This document shows positions 1 through 8,594 of a stretch of DNA of 64,000 bases, in pieces. The stretch is from Falsiroseomonas sp050563545 (GTDB lineage: Bacteria; Pseudomonadota; Alphaproteobacteria; Acetobacterales; Acetobacteraceae). The notes below the pieces were generated by a model. That model made no database searches. It was not told the origin of the DNA and saw only the letters and a list, made by a program, of their open reading frames with translations. The translations under genes and the position numbers were made by a program. The DNA is taken from contig NZ_JBNXUM010000001.1 in NCBI RefSeq assembly GCF_050563545.1, positions 325,109 to 389,108 on the forward strand, in the 5' to 3' direction. Every line of letters starts with the position of its first letter. Position 1 is the first letter of the stretch.

Positions 1-1119
1 GCCGTCGCGCCCGACGCCGCGCCGCCCCATCTCGCGCTGCGCCTGCACGGCCAGGCCTCGGCCGCCGGCCAGGCCTTCGTCATGCTCCACCCGCCCGAGG
101 CCGTCGCCGCCGAGCCCGGCCAGACCTGGGCGGGCTCCGTCGCGCTGCGCCTGGCCGGCCCCGCCATCGGGCTGCGCGGCTGCAAGCTGCGCCTCTCCAC
201 CAAGCCCCGCCGCGGCAAGCAGACGCTGGAGCGCAAGGACGCCGCGCTGCAGCCCGGCCCCGCCTTCCAGCGCGCCTATGTCTCCGACACGCCTGGCGAT
301 CCCGCGACCGGCTTCGTACGCCTCGCCGTGCTGCTCGACCACGCCGCCGGCCCGGTGGACGCCACGATCGAGATCGCCGCGCCGCGCCTGACGGAGGGGC
401 TCGACCTCGGCCAGGACGTGCCGCTGCCGCTGCCCGAGCTCTCGGGGCGGGGGCTGCGCCTCGGCCCCGGCGGTTCCGATCCTGCGGGGCTGCTCGGCCA
501 TCTCGCGGGGCTGGCCGCCGGCGCGACGCGCAGCCTCGCCCTCCCTTTGCCCCCGACGACGGCCGACGCCGCCCTGGCCGGACGCGTCGCGCAGTTCGAG
601 GTGCGCGTCGCCGCCGTGCTGCGCCGCCGCGTCCCGCCGCTTGATGACGCGCTGGCCCGCGCGCTGGGATTCGACGGGCTCGATGCGCTGCGCGCCTCCG
701 TCGCGCGCCGCATCGCCGCGCGGGACGATGCCCAGGCCCGCATCGCGTTGCGCCGCGCCGCGCTCGATGCGTTGCTCGCCGCCGCCCCGCCGATCGCCGT
801 GCCGGAAGCCGCGCTGCGCGACGAGCTCGCCGCGATCTGGCCGCGCCTGGCGGCCGAGGCCGAGGCGCGCGGCGCCCCGCCGCCCGGCCAGGCCGCGGCG
901 CATGCCCTGGCCGCCCGACGCGTCCGGCTCGGCCTGCTGGTCCGCGCGCTGGCCGCGAAGCACGCCATCGCGCCGGACGAGGAAGCGCTGCGCGCCGCCG
1001 CCGAGGCGATGCCCGGCGCGAAGCCGGAGGCGCTGCACGCCCAGGCGCTGGAGGATCTCGTCGTCGCCTTCGTCCTGGACCGCGCGACGGTCGCCGGGGA
1101 TGCCGCCGCGCCGCGTTGA
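1..1119 (+). CDS. Trigger factor-like protein, 3' part only
   Basis: The reading frame is open from the first base of the window, so the true start lies upstream. From about position 640 the product resembles the C-terminal chaperone domain of trigger factor: a helix resembling 'LDDALARALGFDGLDALRASV', then an Arg/Ala-rich helical stretch, a 'PIAVPEAALRDE' segment and a helical tail. This matches the family layout in which the PPIase domain is followed by a helical arm domain. The visible upstream part is all-beta-like and does not clearly show FKBP motifs, so peptidyl-prolyl isomerase activity cannot be claimed. The high Ala/Arg content makes it a divergent member, perhaps a paralogue rather than the main ribosome-bound tig. 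The next gene follows after 66 bp on the same strand. Confidence 0.6.
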   Translation, partial: AVAPDAAPPHLALRLHGQASAAGQAFVMLHPPEAVAAEPGQTWAGSVALRLAGPAIGLRGCKLRLSTKPRRGKQTLERKDAALQPGPAFQRAYVSDTPGDPATGFVRLAVLLDHAAGPVDATIEIAAPRLTEGLDLGQDVPLPLPELSGRGLRLGPGGSDPAGLLGHLAGLAAGATRSLALPLPPTTADAALAGRVAQFEVRVAAVLRRRVPPLDDALARALGFDGLDALRASVARRIAARDDAQARIALRRAALDALLAAAPPIAVPEAALRDELAAIWPRLAAEAEARGAPPPGQAAAHALAARRVRLGLLVRALAAKHAIAPDEEALRAAAEAMPGAKPEALHAQALEDLVVAFVLDRATVAGDAAAPR

Positions 1120-1185
1120 CGCTCCCGGCCCCGAAGCCTAGCGTCCGCCTCCCATACGAACATCCTTGGTTGGGAAGGGAACGCA

Positions 1186-1941
1186 ATGGCGAATGGCGTG
1201 AAGGCGGCCTGGGCAGCAGGCAAGCCGGTGGTCAACGGATGGCTCGCCATCCCCAGCGGCTTCAGCGCCGAGGTCATGGCGCAGGCCGGCTTCGACAGCC
1301 TCACCGTGGACATCCAGCACGGCGTGCAGGACTACCAGTCCATGGTCGCCTGCTTCCAGGGCATGCAGCCGCATGGCGTCACGCCGATGGTGCGCGTGCC
1401 CTGGAACGAGCCCGGCATCATCGGCAAGGTGCTGGACGGCGGCGCGAAGGGCGTGATCTGCCCGATGGTCAACACGGAGAAGGAGGCGCGCGACCTCGTC
1501 TCCTTCTGCCGCTATCCCCCGAAGGGCGCGCGCAGCTTCGGCCCGATCCGGTCCGGCATCTACGGCGCCGCGGCCGATACCGACGCCGCGAATGACGACG
1601 TGCTCGTCATCCCGATGATCGAGACGAAGACGGCGCTCGACAACCTCGAGGCCATCGTCAGCGTGCCCGGCGTGGACGCCGTCTATATCGGGCCGTCCGA
1701 CCTCTCGCTCTCGCTCGGCATGAAGCCGCTGCAGGACCGGCGGGAGCCGGAGTTCCTCGAGATCCTCGACCGCATCCGCACCACCGCCGCGAAGCATGGC
1801 GTGAAGGCCGGCATCCACACCATGACCGGCCAGTATTCCAAGGAGATGTTCGGGCGCGGCTTCAACCTCGCCACGATCATGAACGACAGCGGCCTGATGC
1901 TGACCGCCGCGCGCGCCCAGGTCGGCGTGGCGAAGGGCTGA
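1186..1941 (+). CDS. HpcH/HpaI family aldolase
   Basis: A 251-residue class II pyruvate-dependent aldolase of the HpcH/HpaI family. Members cleave 4-hydroxy-2-oxo acids (for example 4-hydroxy-2-oxoheptanedioate) to pyruvate plus an aldehyde. Visible family marks are the catalytic His in 'DIQHG' (His45), the phosphate/carboxylate-binding Arg in 'VRVPW', the metal ligand Glu in 'PMIET' and the Asp in 'GPSDLS'. Length is normal for the family (about 250-260). The ATG is preceded by a GGGAAGGGAA stretch that can serve as a ribosome site. There are no pathway neighbours such as hpa genes, so the natural substrate is unknown. An inverted repeat follows the stop. Confidence 0.88.
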   Translation: MANGVKAAWAAGKPVVNGWLAIPSGFSAEVMAQAGFDSLTVDIQHGVQDYQSMVACFQGMQPHGVTPMVRVPWNEPGIIGKVLDGGAKGVICPMVNTEKEARDLVSFCRYPPKGARSFGPIRSGIYGAAADTDAANDDVLVIPMIETKTALDNLEAIVSVPGVDAVYIGPSDLSLSLGMKPLQDRREPEFLEILDRIRTTAAKHGVKAGIHTMTGQYSKEMFGRGFNLATIMNDSGLMLTAARAQVGVAKG

Positions 1942-1960
1942 GGCCGGCGCGCATCCTCTC

Positions 1961-1985
1961 TCCGGCGGCGCAGGACGCCGCCGGA
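1961..1985 (+). terminator. Inverted repeat downstream of the aldolase gene
   Basis: Ten-base perfect arms (TCCGGCGGCG at 1961-1970 and CGCCGCCGGA at 1976-1985) flank a 5-base loop, 19 bp after the aldolase stop. It is a strong GC hairpin but has no T-run, so intrinsic termination is plausible rather than shown. Confidence 0.45.
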
Positions 1986-2071
1986 AACCATGACTTGCCC
2001 GAACCCTGACTGCGTGGGATTGAAATGCGCGCCGCATGCGCATCCGCGGCGCACCTCGGACCGGGCATTGC

Positions 2072-5000
2072 ATGAACGACGAGGCCACACGCGACGGACG
2101 CGCCGCGGCGAGCGCCACGACGCGCGCCGCGCCCCCGCTCGAGCCGCTGCTGGTCGCCGTCGGCGCCTCCGCCGGCGGGCTTGCCGCCGCCGAGGCGCTG
2201 CTCGCCGGTCTCGACGGCGACCTGCCTCTCGTCATCGTTATCGCCCAGCACCTCGCGCCAGGCGACGAGCCCGGCTTCGCCCGTGTCCTGGCCGAGCGCG
2301 CCGGGCTCGGGGTCGCCGTGGCCGAGGACGGCATGGCGCTGCAGCCCGGCACCGCGCTGGTGATCCCCCCGGACCGCGAGGTCGCGTTCCGCGTCAACCG
2401 CATCCGGCTGCGCCCGCTCCGCCGCGGCGCCGGCGTGGGCGACCGCCGGCTCAACCCCGTCGACCGCCTGTTCCGTGCCGTCGCGACCGCCTTCGGCGCG
2501 CGCGCCGTCGGCATCGTGCTGTCGGGCACCGGCGTGGACGGGGCGATGGGCCTGCAGGCGATCGGCGAGGCCGGCGGGCTGACCATGGCGCAGGACCCCG
2601 CCACCGCCTCGCGCCGCGACATGCCCGATGCCGCCGGCGCCTCCGGCTTCGCCGACCTCGTCGCCGCCCCGGGCGCGCTCGCCGCCGCGCTGGCCGAGCA
2701 CGACCGCCACCGCCGCGACCGCGTGCTGGCCGAAGGCCCGCCGGGCGGCGCGGCCGCGCAGCGCAGCGCCGTCGTGGGGCTGCTGCCGGAGGTCTGCGCG
2801 CTGCTGCGGGAACGCACCGGCCATGATTTCCGCCACTACAAGGCCAGCACCCTGGTCCGCCGGGTGGAACGGCGGATGCGGGTGCTGCGCCTCGACAACC
2901 CGCGGCTCTACATCGAGCGCCTGGGGACCGACCCGCAGGAGCCCGCGACGCTCTTCCGCGAGCTGCTGATCGGCGTCACCGGCTTCTTCCGCGACTCCGA
3001 GGCCTTCGCCGTCCTGGCGGAGCGCGCGCTGGACCCGCTGCTCGCCACCCGCTCCTCCTCCGATCCCCTGCGCATCTGGGTCGCGGGCTGCGCGACCGGC
3101 GAGGAAGCCTATTCCGTCGCCATGCTGGTGCGCGAGCGGCTGGACGGCATGGTGGCGCCGCCGCCGGTGCAGATCTTCGCCACCGATGTGAACGAGCGGG
3201 CGCTCGCCACCGCGCGGCGCGGCATCTATCCCGTCTCGATCGCCGCCAGCGTCTCGCCCGAGCGGCTGGAGCGCTTCTTCACGCGCCGTGGGCGCCAGCT
3301 GCAGGTGACGGAGGAGCTGCGGGCGATGTGCCTCTTCTCCCCGCACAACATCATCGCCGACCCGCCCTTCTCGCGCCTCGACCTGATCTGCTGCCGCAAC
3401 ATGCTGATCTATTTCGGCGCGCATCTGCAGAAGAAGCTGATCCCGGTCTTCCACTACGCGCTGCGCCCCGGCGGCTTCCTCTTCCTCGGCACCTCGGAGA
3501 CGCTGACCGGCCATGCGGAGCTGTTCCGCCCGGTCGATCCGCGCCATCGCCTGGCCCAGCGCAGCGCCGGGCGCGGCATCGCCCCGCCGGGCAGCCCCGG
3601 CCCGCGCACCGTGCCGCGCGCGGCGCCGGAGCTTCCCCTGGCGCCCTGGCAGGAACCCGCGGGCGGCCTCGCCCCCGCGCCCGACGCCGATCTCGGCGCC
3701 ATCGCGCACCGCATCCTGCTCGACGAGTTCGCGCCGGCCTATGCCATCGTCACCGGGGAGGGCAGCGCCGTCTATCTCTCGGAGAAGGCGGGCCGCTACC
3801 TCCAGCCGCCCTCGGGCAGCTTCACCAACGCCGTCACGCGCATGGCGCGGCGGGGGCTCGGCGTCGGGCTGCGCGCCGCGCTGTCCGAAGCCGTGCGCAT
3901 CCGCCGCGCCGTGGTGCGCGAGGGGCTTCAGGTGCAGACCGAGCGCGGCGCCCAGCCCCTGCGCCTGACCTGCCAGCCCATGCCCGAGCTCGGCCGCGGC
4001 GAGGACCTCTACATGCTGGTCTTCGAGGAAGCCGGCCCGCCGCGTGCGCAGGGTGCGGCCGGCGGCATCGCGCCGGACGCGGAGGCCGTGATCGGCCAGC
4101 TCGAGCGCGACCTGCTGCACACGCGCGAGGACCTGGAGCGTGCTGTCCAGGACCTCGAGGCGGCGAACGAGGAGCTGAAGGCCTCCAACGAGGAGCTCCT
4201 CTCGATGAACGAGGAGCTGCAGTCCAGCAACGAGGAGCTCGAGACCAGCAAGGACGAAGTGCAGTCCGCCAATGGCGCGCTCGCCGCCGCGAATGCCGAC
4301 CTCGAGAACCTGCTGCGCGCCACCCGCATCGCCACGATCTTCCTCGACGGGGAGGGGCGGGTGCGGAGTTTCACCCCCGCGGCGACCGCGATCTACCCGA
4401 TCGCGCCGGGCGACATCGGCCGGCCGCTGGCGCATCTGACGCATGGGCTGAAGGACCTGCCGCCGCTGCCGACGGCCGAGGCGCTGCGCGAGGCGCCCGA
4501 CGGCGTCGAGCACGAGGCCGAATCCGAGGACGGCCACTGGTACCTCCGCCGCGTCCTGCCCTATCGCGCGCACGACCAGGCGGAGGAAGGGCTGGTCGTC
4601 ACCTTCCTCGACATCACCCGTCGCAAGCAGGACGAGCAGGCGCTCGCGCGCGGCGCGGAACGCTTCCGGCGCGCGCAGGAAGCCGGCCAGACCGGCACCT
4701 TCGAATGGGACGCGGTGGCGGATGCGGCGGTGTGGTCGGACGGCATCTATCGCCTGCTCGGGTTGCCGCCGGGGTCGGAGGCGAACCTCGGGACCTTCCT
4801 GTCCCTGGTCCACCCGGACGACGTCGCGGGGCTGCAGGGCGCGCTCGCGGCCGCCGGCGCCACCGGCCGCTTCGACGCGGAGTTCCGCATCCTCCGCGCC
4901 GACACCGGCGAGATGCGCTGGATCGCGGCACGCGGCGATGCCGGGCGCGACACCGAAGGCCGGCTGCTCGGCATCCACGGGGTCAACGTCGACATCACGG

Positions 5001-6403
5001 CGCTGCGCCGCGCCGAGGACGAGCGCGCGGCGGCCAACGCCCGCGCAAGCCTCGCCATGCGCGCCGGCGACCTCGTCTCCTGGGAGGTCGAGGCCGAGAC
5101 GGGCAGGCTGCTCGGCGATGCCGGGCTGGCCGAGCTGTTCGGCGTGCCGGCCGACGAGCTCGACGGCACGATGGCGCCCTTCGTCGGACGCGTGCACCCC
5201 GAGGACCGTGACGCCGTGCTGGCGGCTTTCGAGCCCGCCAGGACGGCAGGCGGCGTCTACCGCGCGGAGTTCCGGGTGATCCGAGGGGATGGCGAGACCC
5301 GCTGGCTGCTCGGCGCGGGCCAGGGGATCGCCGGCCACAACGGCTCGGTGCGGGTGATCGGCTACAACACGGACGTGACGGAGCGGCGCCGCGCGGAGGC
5401 CGCGCTGCGCGACGCGCTGGCCGAGCTGCAGGCGATCTACGACACCGCGCCGGTCGGCCTCTGCGTCTTCGACACCGAGCTCCGCTTCCGCCGCATCAAT
5501 GCCCGGCTGGCAGAGATCAACGGTGTGCCCGCCGAGGCGCATCTCGGCCGGACGGCGGGCGAGGTCGTCCCGGCCCTCGCCGGCCAGGCGGAGGCGGCGC
5601 TGCGCCGCGTGCTCGGGACCGGCGAGCCGGTGCTCGGCCTCGAGATCACGGGCGAGACCCCGGCGCAGCCCGGCGTGCGCCGCATGTGGGAAGAGAACTG
5701 GCTGCCGCTGCGCGACGGCGCTGGGCGGATCATCGGCGTCAACATCGTCGCCGAGGAAGTCACGCAGCGCCGCGCGCAGGAAGCCCAGCTGCGCACCCTG
5801 ATGCGCGAGCTGGACCACCGCGTGAAGAACACGCTAGCCGTCGTGCAGTCGCTGGCGCACCAGACGCAGCGCGCCACCGCGACCGAGCCCGCGCGCTTCT
5901 GGGACGACTTCGCCCCGCGGCTGCGCGCGCTCGCCCGCTCGCACGACATGCTGACCGCGCGCAGCTGGGCCGGCGCGCCCCTGCGGGAGGTGCTGGAGCG
6001 CACGCTCGCGGCCTATGTCAGCACGCAGGAGCCGGCCCGCATCACGTTCGGCGGCGAGGACGCGATGCTGGCGCCGGGCACGGTGGTCGGGCTCAGCATG
6101 GTCTTCCACGAGCTCGCCACCAACGCCGCGAAGTACGGCGCCCTTGCCGTCCCGCATGGCCGGCTGACGGTGAGCTGGAGCATGACGGGCGAGGACGAGG
6201 CGTCGCGGCGGCTGCTGGTGGACTGGGTCGAATTCGGCCGCCGCGGCACCGGCGGCGCGCCGGTACGGCGCGGCTTCGGCACGCGCCTCGTCGACAGCGT
6301 CGTGATGCACGATCTCGGCGGCGAGGTGCGCCGGACCGAGAAGACCGGCGGCTTCGCCTATGCCTTCGACATCCCCTTCGGCACCCGCAACGCTGCGCCG
6401 TGA
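2072..6403 (+). CDS. CheB-CheR-PAS-HWE histidine kinase hybrid
   Basis: A cytoplasmic signalling protein of 1443 residues with no membrane segment. Order: CheB methylesterase (Ser33 in 'GASAGG', His60 in 'AQHLAP', Asp in 'GTGVDGAMG'), with no N-terminal receiver. Next comes CheR methyltransferase at about 225-490 ('VAGCATGEEAYS' SAM loop, 'CRNMLIYF'), then a coiled coil of 'NEELxxxNEEL' heptads at about 670-745. Several PAS domains follow, and last an HWE-type kinase with phospho-acceptor His1249 in 'ELDHRVKNTL' and an N-box 'ELATNAAKYG'. Fusions of this kind are known in alphaproteobacteria and usually serve general stress or chemosensory-type pathways rather than flagellar taxis. No cognate response regulator is adjacent. 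Start: the ATG at 2072 is preferred over one at 2036 because CheB begins soon after it. All catalytic residues checked are present. Confidence 0.9.
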   Translation: MNDEATRDGRAAASATTRAAPPLEPLLVAVGASAGGLAAAEALLAGLDGDLPLVIVIAQHLAPGDEPGFARVLAERAGLGVAVAEDGMALQPGTALVIPPDREVAFRVNRIRLRPLRRGAGVGDRRLNPVDRLFRAVATAFGARAVGIVLSGTGVDGAMGLQAIGEAGGLTMAQDPATASRRDMPDAAGASGFADLVAAPGALAAALAEHDRHRRDRVLAEGPPGGAAAQRSAVVGLLPEVCALLRERTGHDFRHYKASTLVRRVERRMRVLRLDNPRLYIERLGTDPQEPATLFRELLIGVTGFFRDSEAFAVLAERALDPLLATRSSSDPLRIWVAGCATGEEAYSVAMLVRERLDGMVAPPPVQIFATDVNERALATARRGIYPVSIAASVSPERLERFFTRRGRQLQVTEELRAMCLFSPHNIIADPPFSRLDLICCRNMLIYFGAHLQKKLIPVFHYALRPGGFLFLGTSETLTGHAELFRPVDPRHRLAQRSAGRGIAPPGSPGPRTVPRAAPELPLAPWQEPAGGLAPAPDADLGAIAHRILLDEFAPAYAIVTGEGSAVYLSEKAGRYLQPPSGSFTNAVTRMARRGLGVGLRAALSEAVRIRRAVVREGLQVQTERGAQPLRLTCQPMPELGRGEDLYMLVFEEAGPPRAQGAAGGIAPDAEAVIGQLERDLLHTREDLERAVQDLEAANEELKASNEELLSMNEELQSSNEELETSKDEVQSANGALAAANADLENLLRATRIATIFLDGEGRVRSFTPAATAIYPIAPGDIGRPLAHLTHGLKDLPPLPTAEALREAPDGVEHEAESEDGHWYLRRVLPYRAHDQAEEGLVVTFLDITRRKQDEQALARGAERFRRAQEAGQTGTFEWDAVADAAVWSDGIYRLLGLPPGSEANLGTFLSLVHPDDVAGLQGALAAAGATGRFDAEFRILRADTGEMRWIAARGDAGRDTEGRLLGIHGVNVDITALRRAEDERAAANARASLAMRAGDLVSWEVEAETGRLLGDAGLAELFGVPADELDGTMAPFVGRVHPEDRDAVLAAFEPARTAGGVYRAEFRVIRGDGETRWLLGAGQGIAGHNGSVRVIGYNTDVTERRRAEAALRDALAELQAIYDTAPVGLCVFDTELRFRRINARLAEINGVPAEAHLGRTAGEVVPALAGQAEAALRRVLGTGEPVLGLEITGETPAQPGVRRMWEENWLPLRDGAGRIIGVNIVAEEVTQRRAQEAQLRTLMRELDHRVKNTLAVVQSLAHQTQRATATEPARFWDDFAPRLRALARSHDMLTARSWAGAPLREVLERTLAAYVSTQEPARITFGGEDAMLAPGTVVGLSMVFHELATNAAKYGALAVPHGRLTVSWSMTGEDEASRRLLVDWVEFGRRGTGGAPVRRGFGTRLVDSVVMHDLGGEVRRTEKTGGFAYAFDIPFGTRNAAP

Positions 6404-6421
6404 GGCGCCGCGCGCGACGCC

Positions 6422-7339
6422 TCACGCGGGCTGCGCGGGATCGCGCAGCAGCTCCTCCAGCATCGCACGGTCCGGCGTCGCGCCGTCGCGCGCGCGCAAA
6501 GCGCCCGCGGCCGAGGCGAAGCGCATGGCCTGCGCGACGTCCTGGCCCTCCGCGATCGCCAGCGCATAGGCGCCGTGGAACACGTCGCCCGCGCCTGTCG
6601 TGTTCGTCGCCATCACGCGGAAGGCCGGCATGCGGCGCGGCGTCGGGTCGTCGCGCGTCATCCAGAGCGTGCCCTTCTCGCCCTGCGTCACCGCCGCGAC
6701 CCTGCAGCCGGAATCCAGCGCCTTGCGGAGCGCCTCCGCCGGCCGCAGCCCCGGCGCGAAATTGCCCAGACCCGGCACCGAGAACACCGCGTGGTCCACG
6801 CGCGGCACCAGGTCGAGCAGGATGCGCGTCTCCGTCTTCTCGCCGTCGATCACCGTCGGCACGCCCTTCGCGCGCGCGTGGTCCAGCGCCTTGGCCGCGC
6901 CTTCCGGCCAGCGGGGGTCGCAGAGGAAGCACCGCGCCCCGTCGATCAGCGACAGGTCCAGCCAGTCCGGCTCCGTGCCGAGGTTCTCGCCGCGATAGCT
7001 GTAGATGCTGCGCTCGCCCTGCGGATCCACCAGCACCGCCGAGACCGGCGTCCGCCCGCCCGGCGCGAGGCGGCATTGCGAGACATCCACCCCCTGCGCC
7101 GCCAGCGCGTCCAGCAGCGGCCGGCCGTTCAGGTCGTCGCCGACGCGCCCCCAGAAGATGCAGTGCCCCCCGAGCCGCGCCACGGCGATCGAGGCGTTCG
7201 CCGCCAGCCCGCCCGCGCCCAGCGCGTAGCTCCGCGCGCGATTCTTCGACGGGGGCTGGACCACGTCGTCCACGTGGAAGGTATGGTCCATCACGACACT
7301 GCCGAGGCAGACGACGATGGGACGGGGAAGCTCGGCCAT
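6422..7339 (-). CDS. PfkB family carbohydrate kinase
   Basis: A 305-residue ribokinase-like sugar kinase. The N-terminal substrate motif is 'GAGGLAANAS' (41-50). The C-terminal signature 'TTGAGDVFHGAYA' lies near residue 250 and contains the catalytic Asp and anion-hole Gly residues. Such enzymes phosphorylate furanose sugars, nucleosides or sulfosugars with ATP. The sequence does not identify the substrate, and neighbours do not help. It is convergent with the histidine-kinase gene (18-bp gap). Its ATG overlaps the ATG of the divergent pseudouridine synthase gene. Confidence 0.87.
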   Translation of the reverse strand: MAELPRPIVVCLGSVVMDHTFHVDDVVQPPSKNRARSYALGAGGLAANASIAVARLGGHCIFWGRVGDDLNGRPLLDALAAQGVDVSQCRLAPGGRTPVSAVLVDPQGERSIYSYRGENLGTEPDWLDLSLIDGARCFLCDPRWPEGAAKALDHARAKGVPTVIDGEKTETRILLDLVPRVDHAVFSVPGLGNFAPGLRPAEALRKALDSGCRVAAVTQGEKGTLWMTRDDPTPRRMPAFRVMATNTTGAGDVFHGAYALAIAEGQDVAQAMRFASAAGALRARDGATPDRAMLEELLRDPAQPA

Positions 7340-8048
7340 GAGGGGAAGGCTGCCCGGTCATGCTGCACCGCGGCAAGAAGGAATTGCGCTGCCGGACTGG
7401 CTGCCCGCGCGATTGCTGCATGTCGGACCGGAGGTGATCGTTCTCGACAAGCCCGCGGGGCTGCCGGTTTCCGCGCGATCGGGCGAGAGCCTGGAACGCT
7501 GGCTGCCCGCGCTGCGCATGGGCAAGCGGCGAGACCCGCAGCCCGCGCACCGGCTGGATGCCGACACCGCGGGCTGCCTGGTGCTGGGCCGCACCGCGCC
7601 GATGCTGGCCAGGCTCAACGCGCTGTTTGCGGGGCGCGAGGTCGGGAAGACCTATTGGGCCGTGCTGCGCGGCGAGTTGCGCGGCGAGGCTAGCGTGATC
7701 GAGGCGCCGCTGCGCAAGGTCAGCACCAGGGAACGGGGCTGGCGGATGGAGGTGCACGAAGCCGGCGATCCCGCCCGCACCGCCTGGCGCGTGCTCGGCC
7801 GCGCGCCCGGCCTCACCTTCGTGGAGTTCACGCCCGAAACCGGCCGCACGCACCAGCTGCGCGTTCACGCCGCGCATCTCGGCGCGCCGATCCTCGGCGA
7901 CGCAATGTACGGAGGCGGGCCCGGCCGGCTGCACCTGCTGGCGCGCGCGATCGCGCTGCCGCTTGATCCGCCGCTACGCGTCGAGGCGCCGGTGCCAGAC
8001 CACATGCGCGACGCGGTGGCGGCGTGCTCTCCCGCCGCGCCCGGCTGA
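7338..8048 (+). CDS. RluA family pseudouridine synthase
   Basis: About 236 residues. It converts uridine in rRNA or tRNA to pseudouridine. It shows the RluA catalytic loop 'HRLDADTAG' with the nucleophilic Asp, a preceding 'VLDKPAGLPV' strand and the later 'ETGRTHQLRVH' motif. No S4 RNA-binding domain precedes the catalytic domain, so it resembles the short RluA/TruC-type forms. The ATG at 7338 is chosen because GGGGAAG lies 8 bases upstream. An in-frame ATG at 7317 would extend the protein by 7 residues into the divergent kinase gene. Target base unknown. Confidence 0.86.
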   Translation: MRGRLPGHAAPRQEGIALPDWLPARLLHVGPEVIVLDKPAGLPVSARSGESLERWLPALRMGKRRDPQPAHRLDADTAGCLVLGRTAPMLARLNALFAGREVGKTYWAVLRGELRGEASVIEAPLRKVSTRERGWRMEVHEAGDPARTAWRVLGRAPGLTFVEFTPETGRTHQLRVHAAHLGAPILGDAMYGGGPGRLHLLARAIALPLDPPLRVEAPVPDHMRDAVAACSPAAPG

Positions 8049-8149
8049 GCCGCGTCCCTTCACGACCGCGATCCCACCTCGCCGGGGCGCTTGAATCGCC
8101 GAGTCGCCGGGGCATAGGCTCCGGCCGCCAGCAGCGGGAGGGAGTGACG

Positions 8150-8560
8150 ATGGCCAATCTCGAAACGGCCAGGGCGTTCTTCGAGGCTCTCGACACCGGG
8201 CAAGGCTGGGAGGCGTGCCGCCCGCATTGCGCGCCGGGCGCCACCTTCAGCGCCCAGGCGGGCGCGCTGGCGGACATCCGCACCCTGGAACAGTACAGCG
8301 AGTGGATGAAGGGCCTTCTTACCGTGCTGACCGACGGCAGCTACGAGCTCCATGCCTTCGCCGAGGACCCGGGGCGCGAACAGGTGCTGGCCTTCGCCAC
8401 CTTCACCGGCACGCACAAGGCGGGTGGCCCGGTGCCGCCGACGGGGAAGACCACGCGCACCGAGTACGTCTATGCCATCCGGTTCCGCGACGGAAAGGTC
8501 GCCCACATGACCAAGATCTGGAATGACGGCTACGCGCTGAAGGAGCTCGGCTGGGGCTGA
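8150..8560 (+). CDS. SnoaL/NTF2-like domain protein
   Basis: A 136-residue protein of the NTF2-like fold ('ETARAFFEALDTGQGWE' at the start, 'VYAIRFRDGKVAHMTKIWND' at the end). The family includes small isomerases, hydrolases and ligand-binding proteins; no specific catalytic set can be named here. The ATG at 8150 follows GGGAGGGAGTGACG, a good ribosome site. An upstream in-frame extension to 8024 is Arg-rich and unlikely to be translated. It is convergent with pbpC. Confidence 0.75.
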   Translation: MANLETARAFFEALDTGQGWEACRPHCAPGATFSAQAGALADIRTLEQYSEWMKGLLTVLTDGSYELHAFAEDPGREQVLAFATFTGTHKAGGPVPPTGKTTRTEYVYAIRFRDGKVAHMTKIWNDGYALKELGWG

Positions 8561-8594
8561 GACGGGGGCACGGCGTCCCGCCCGCCGCGCGCGC

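Noticed and set aside
1877..5818. Very long open frame on the minus strand antisense to the CheB-CheR kinase
   Set aside because: Its translation is His/Arg/Gly-rich with no domain. The plus strand encodes complete recognisable domains. Such frames are expected in DNA with extreme third-position GC.
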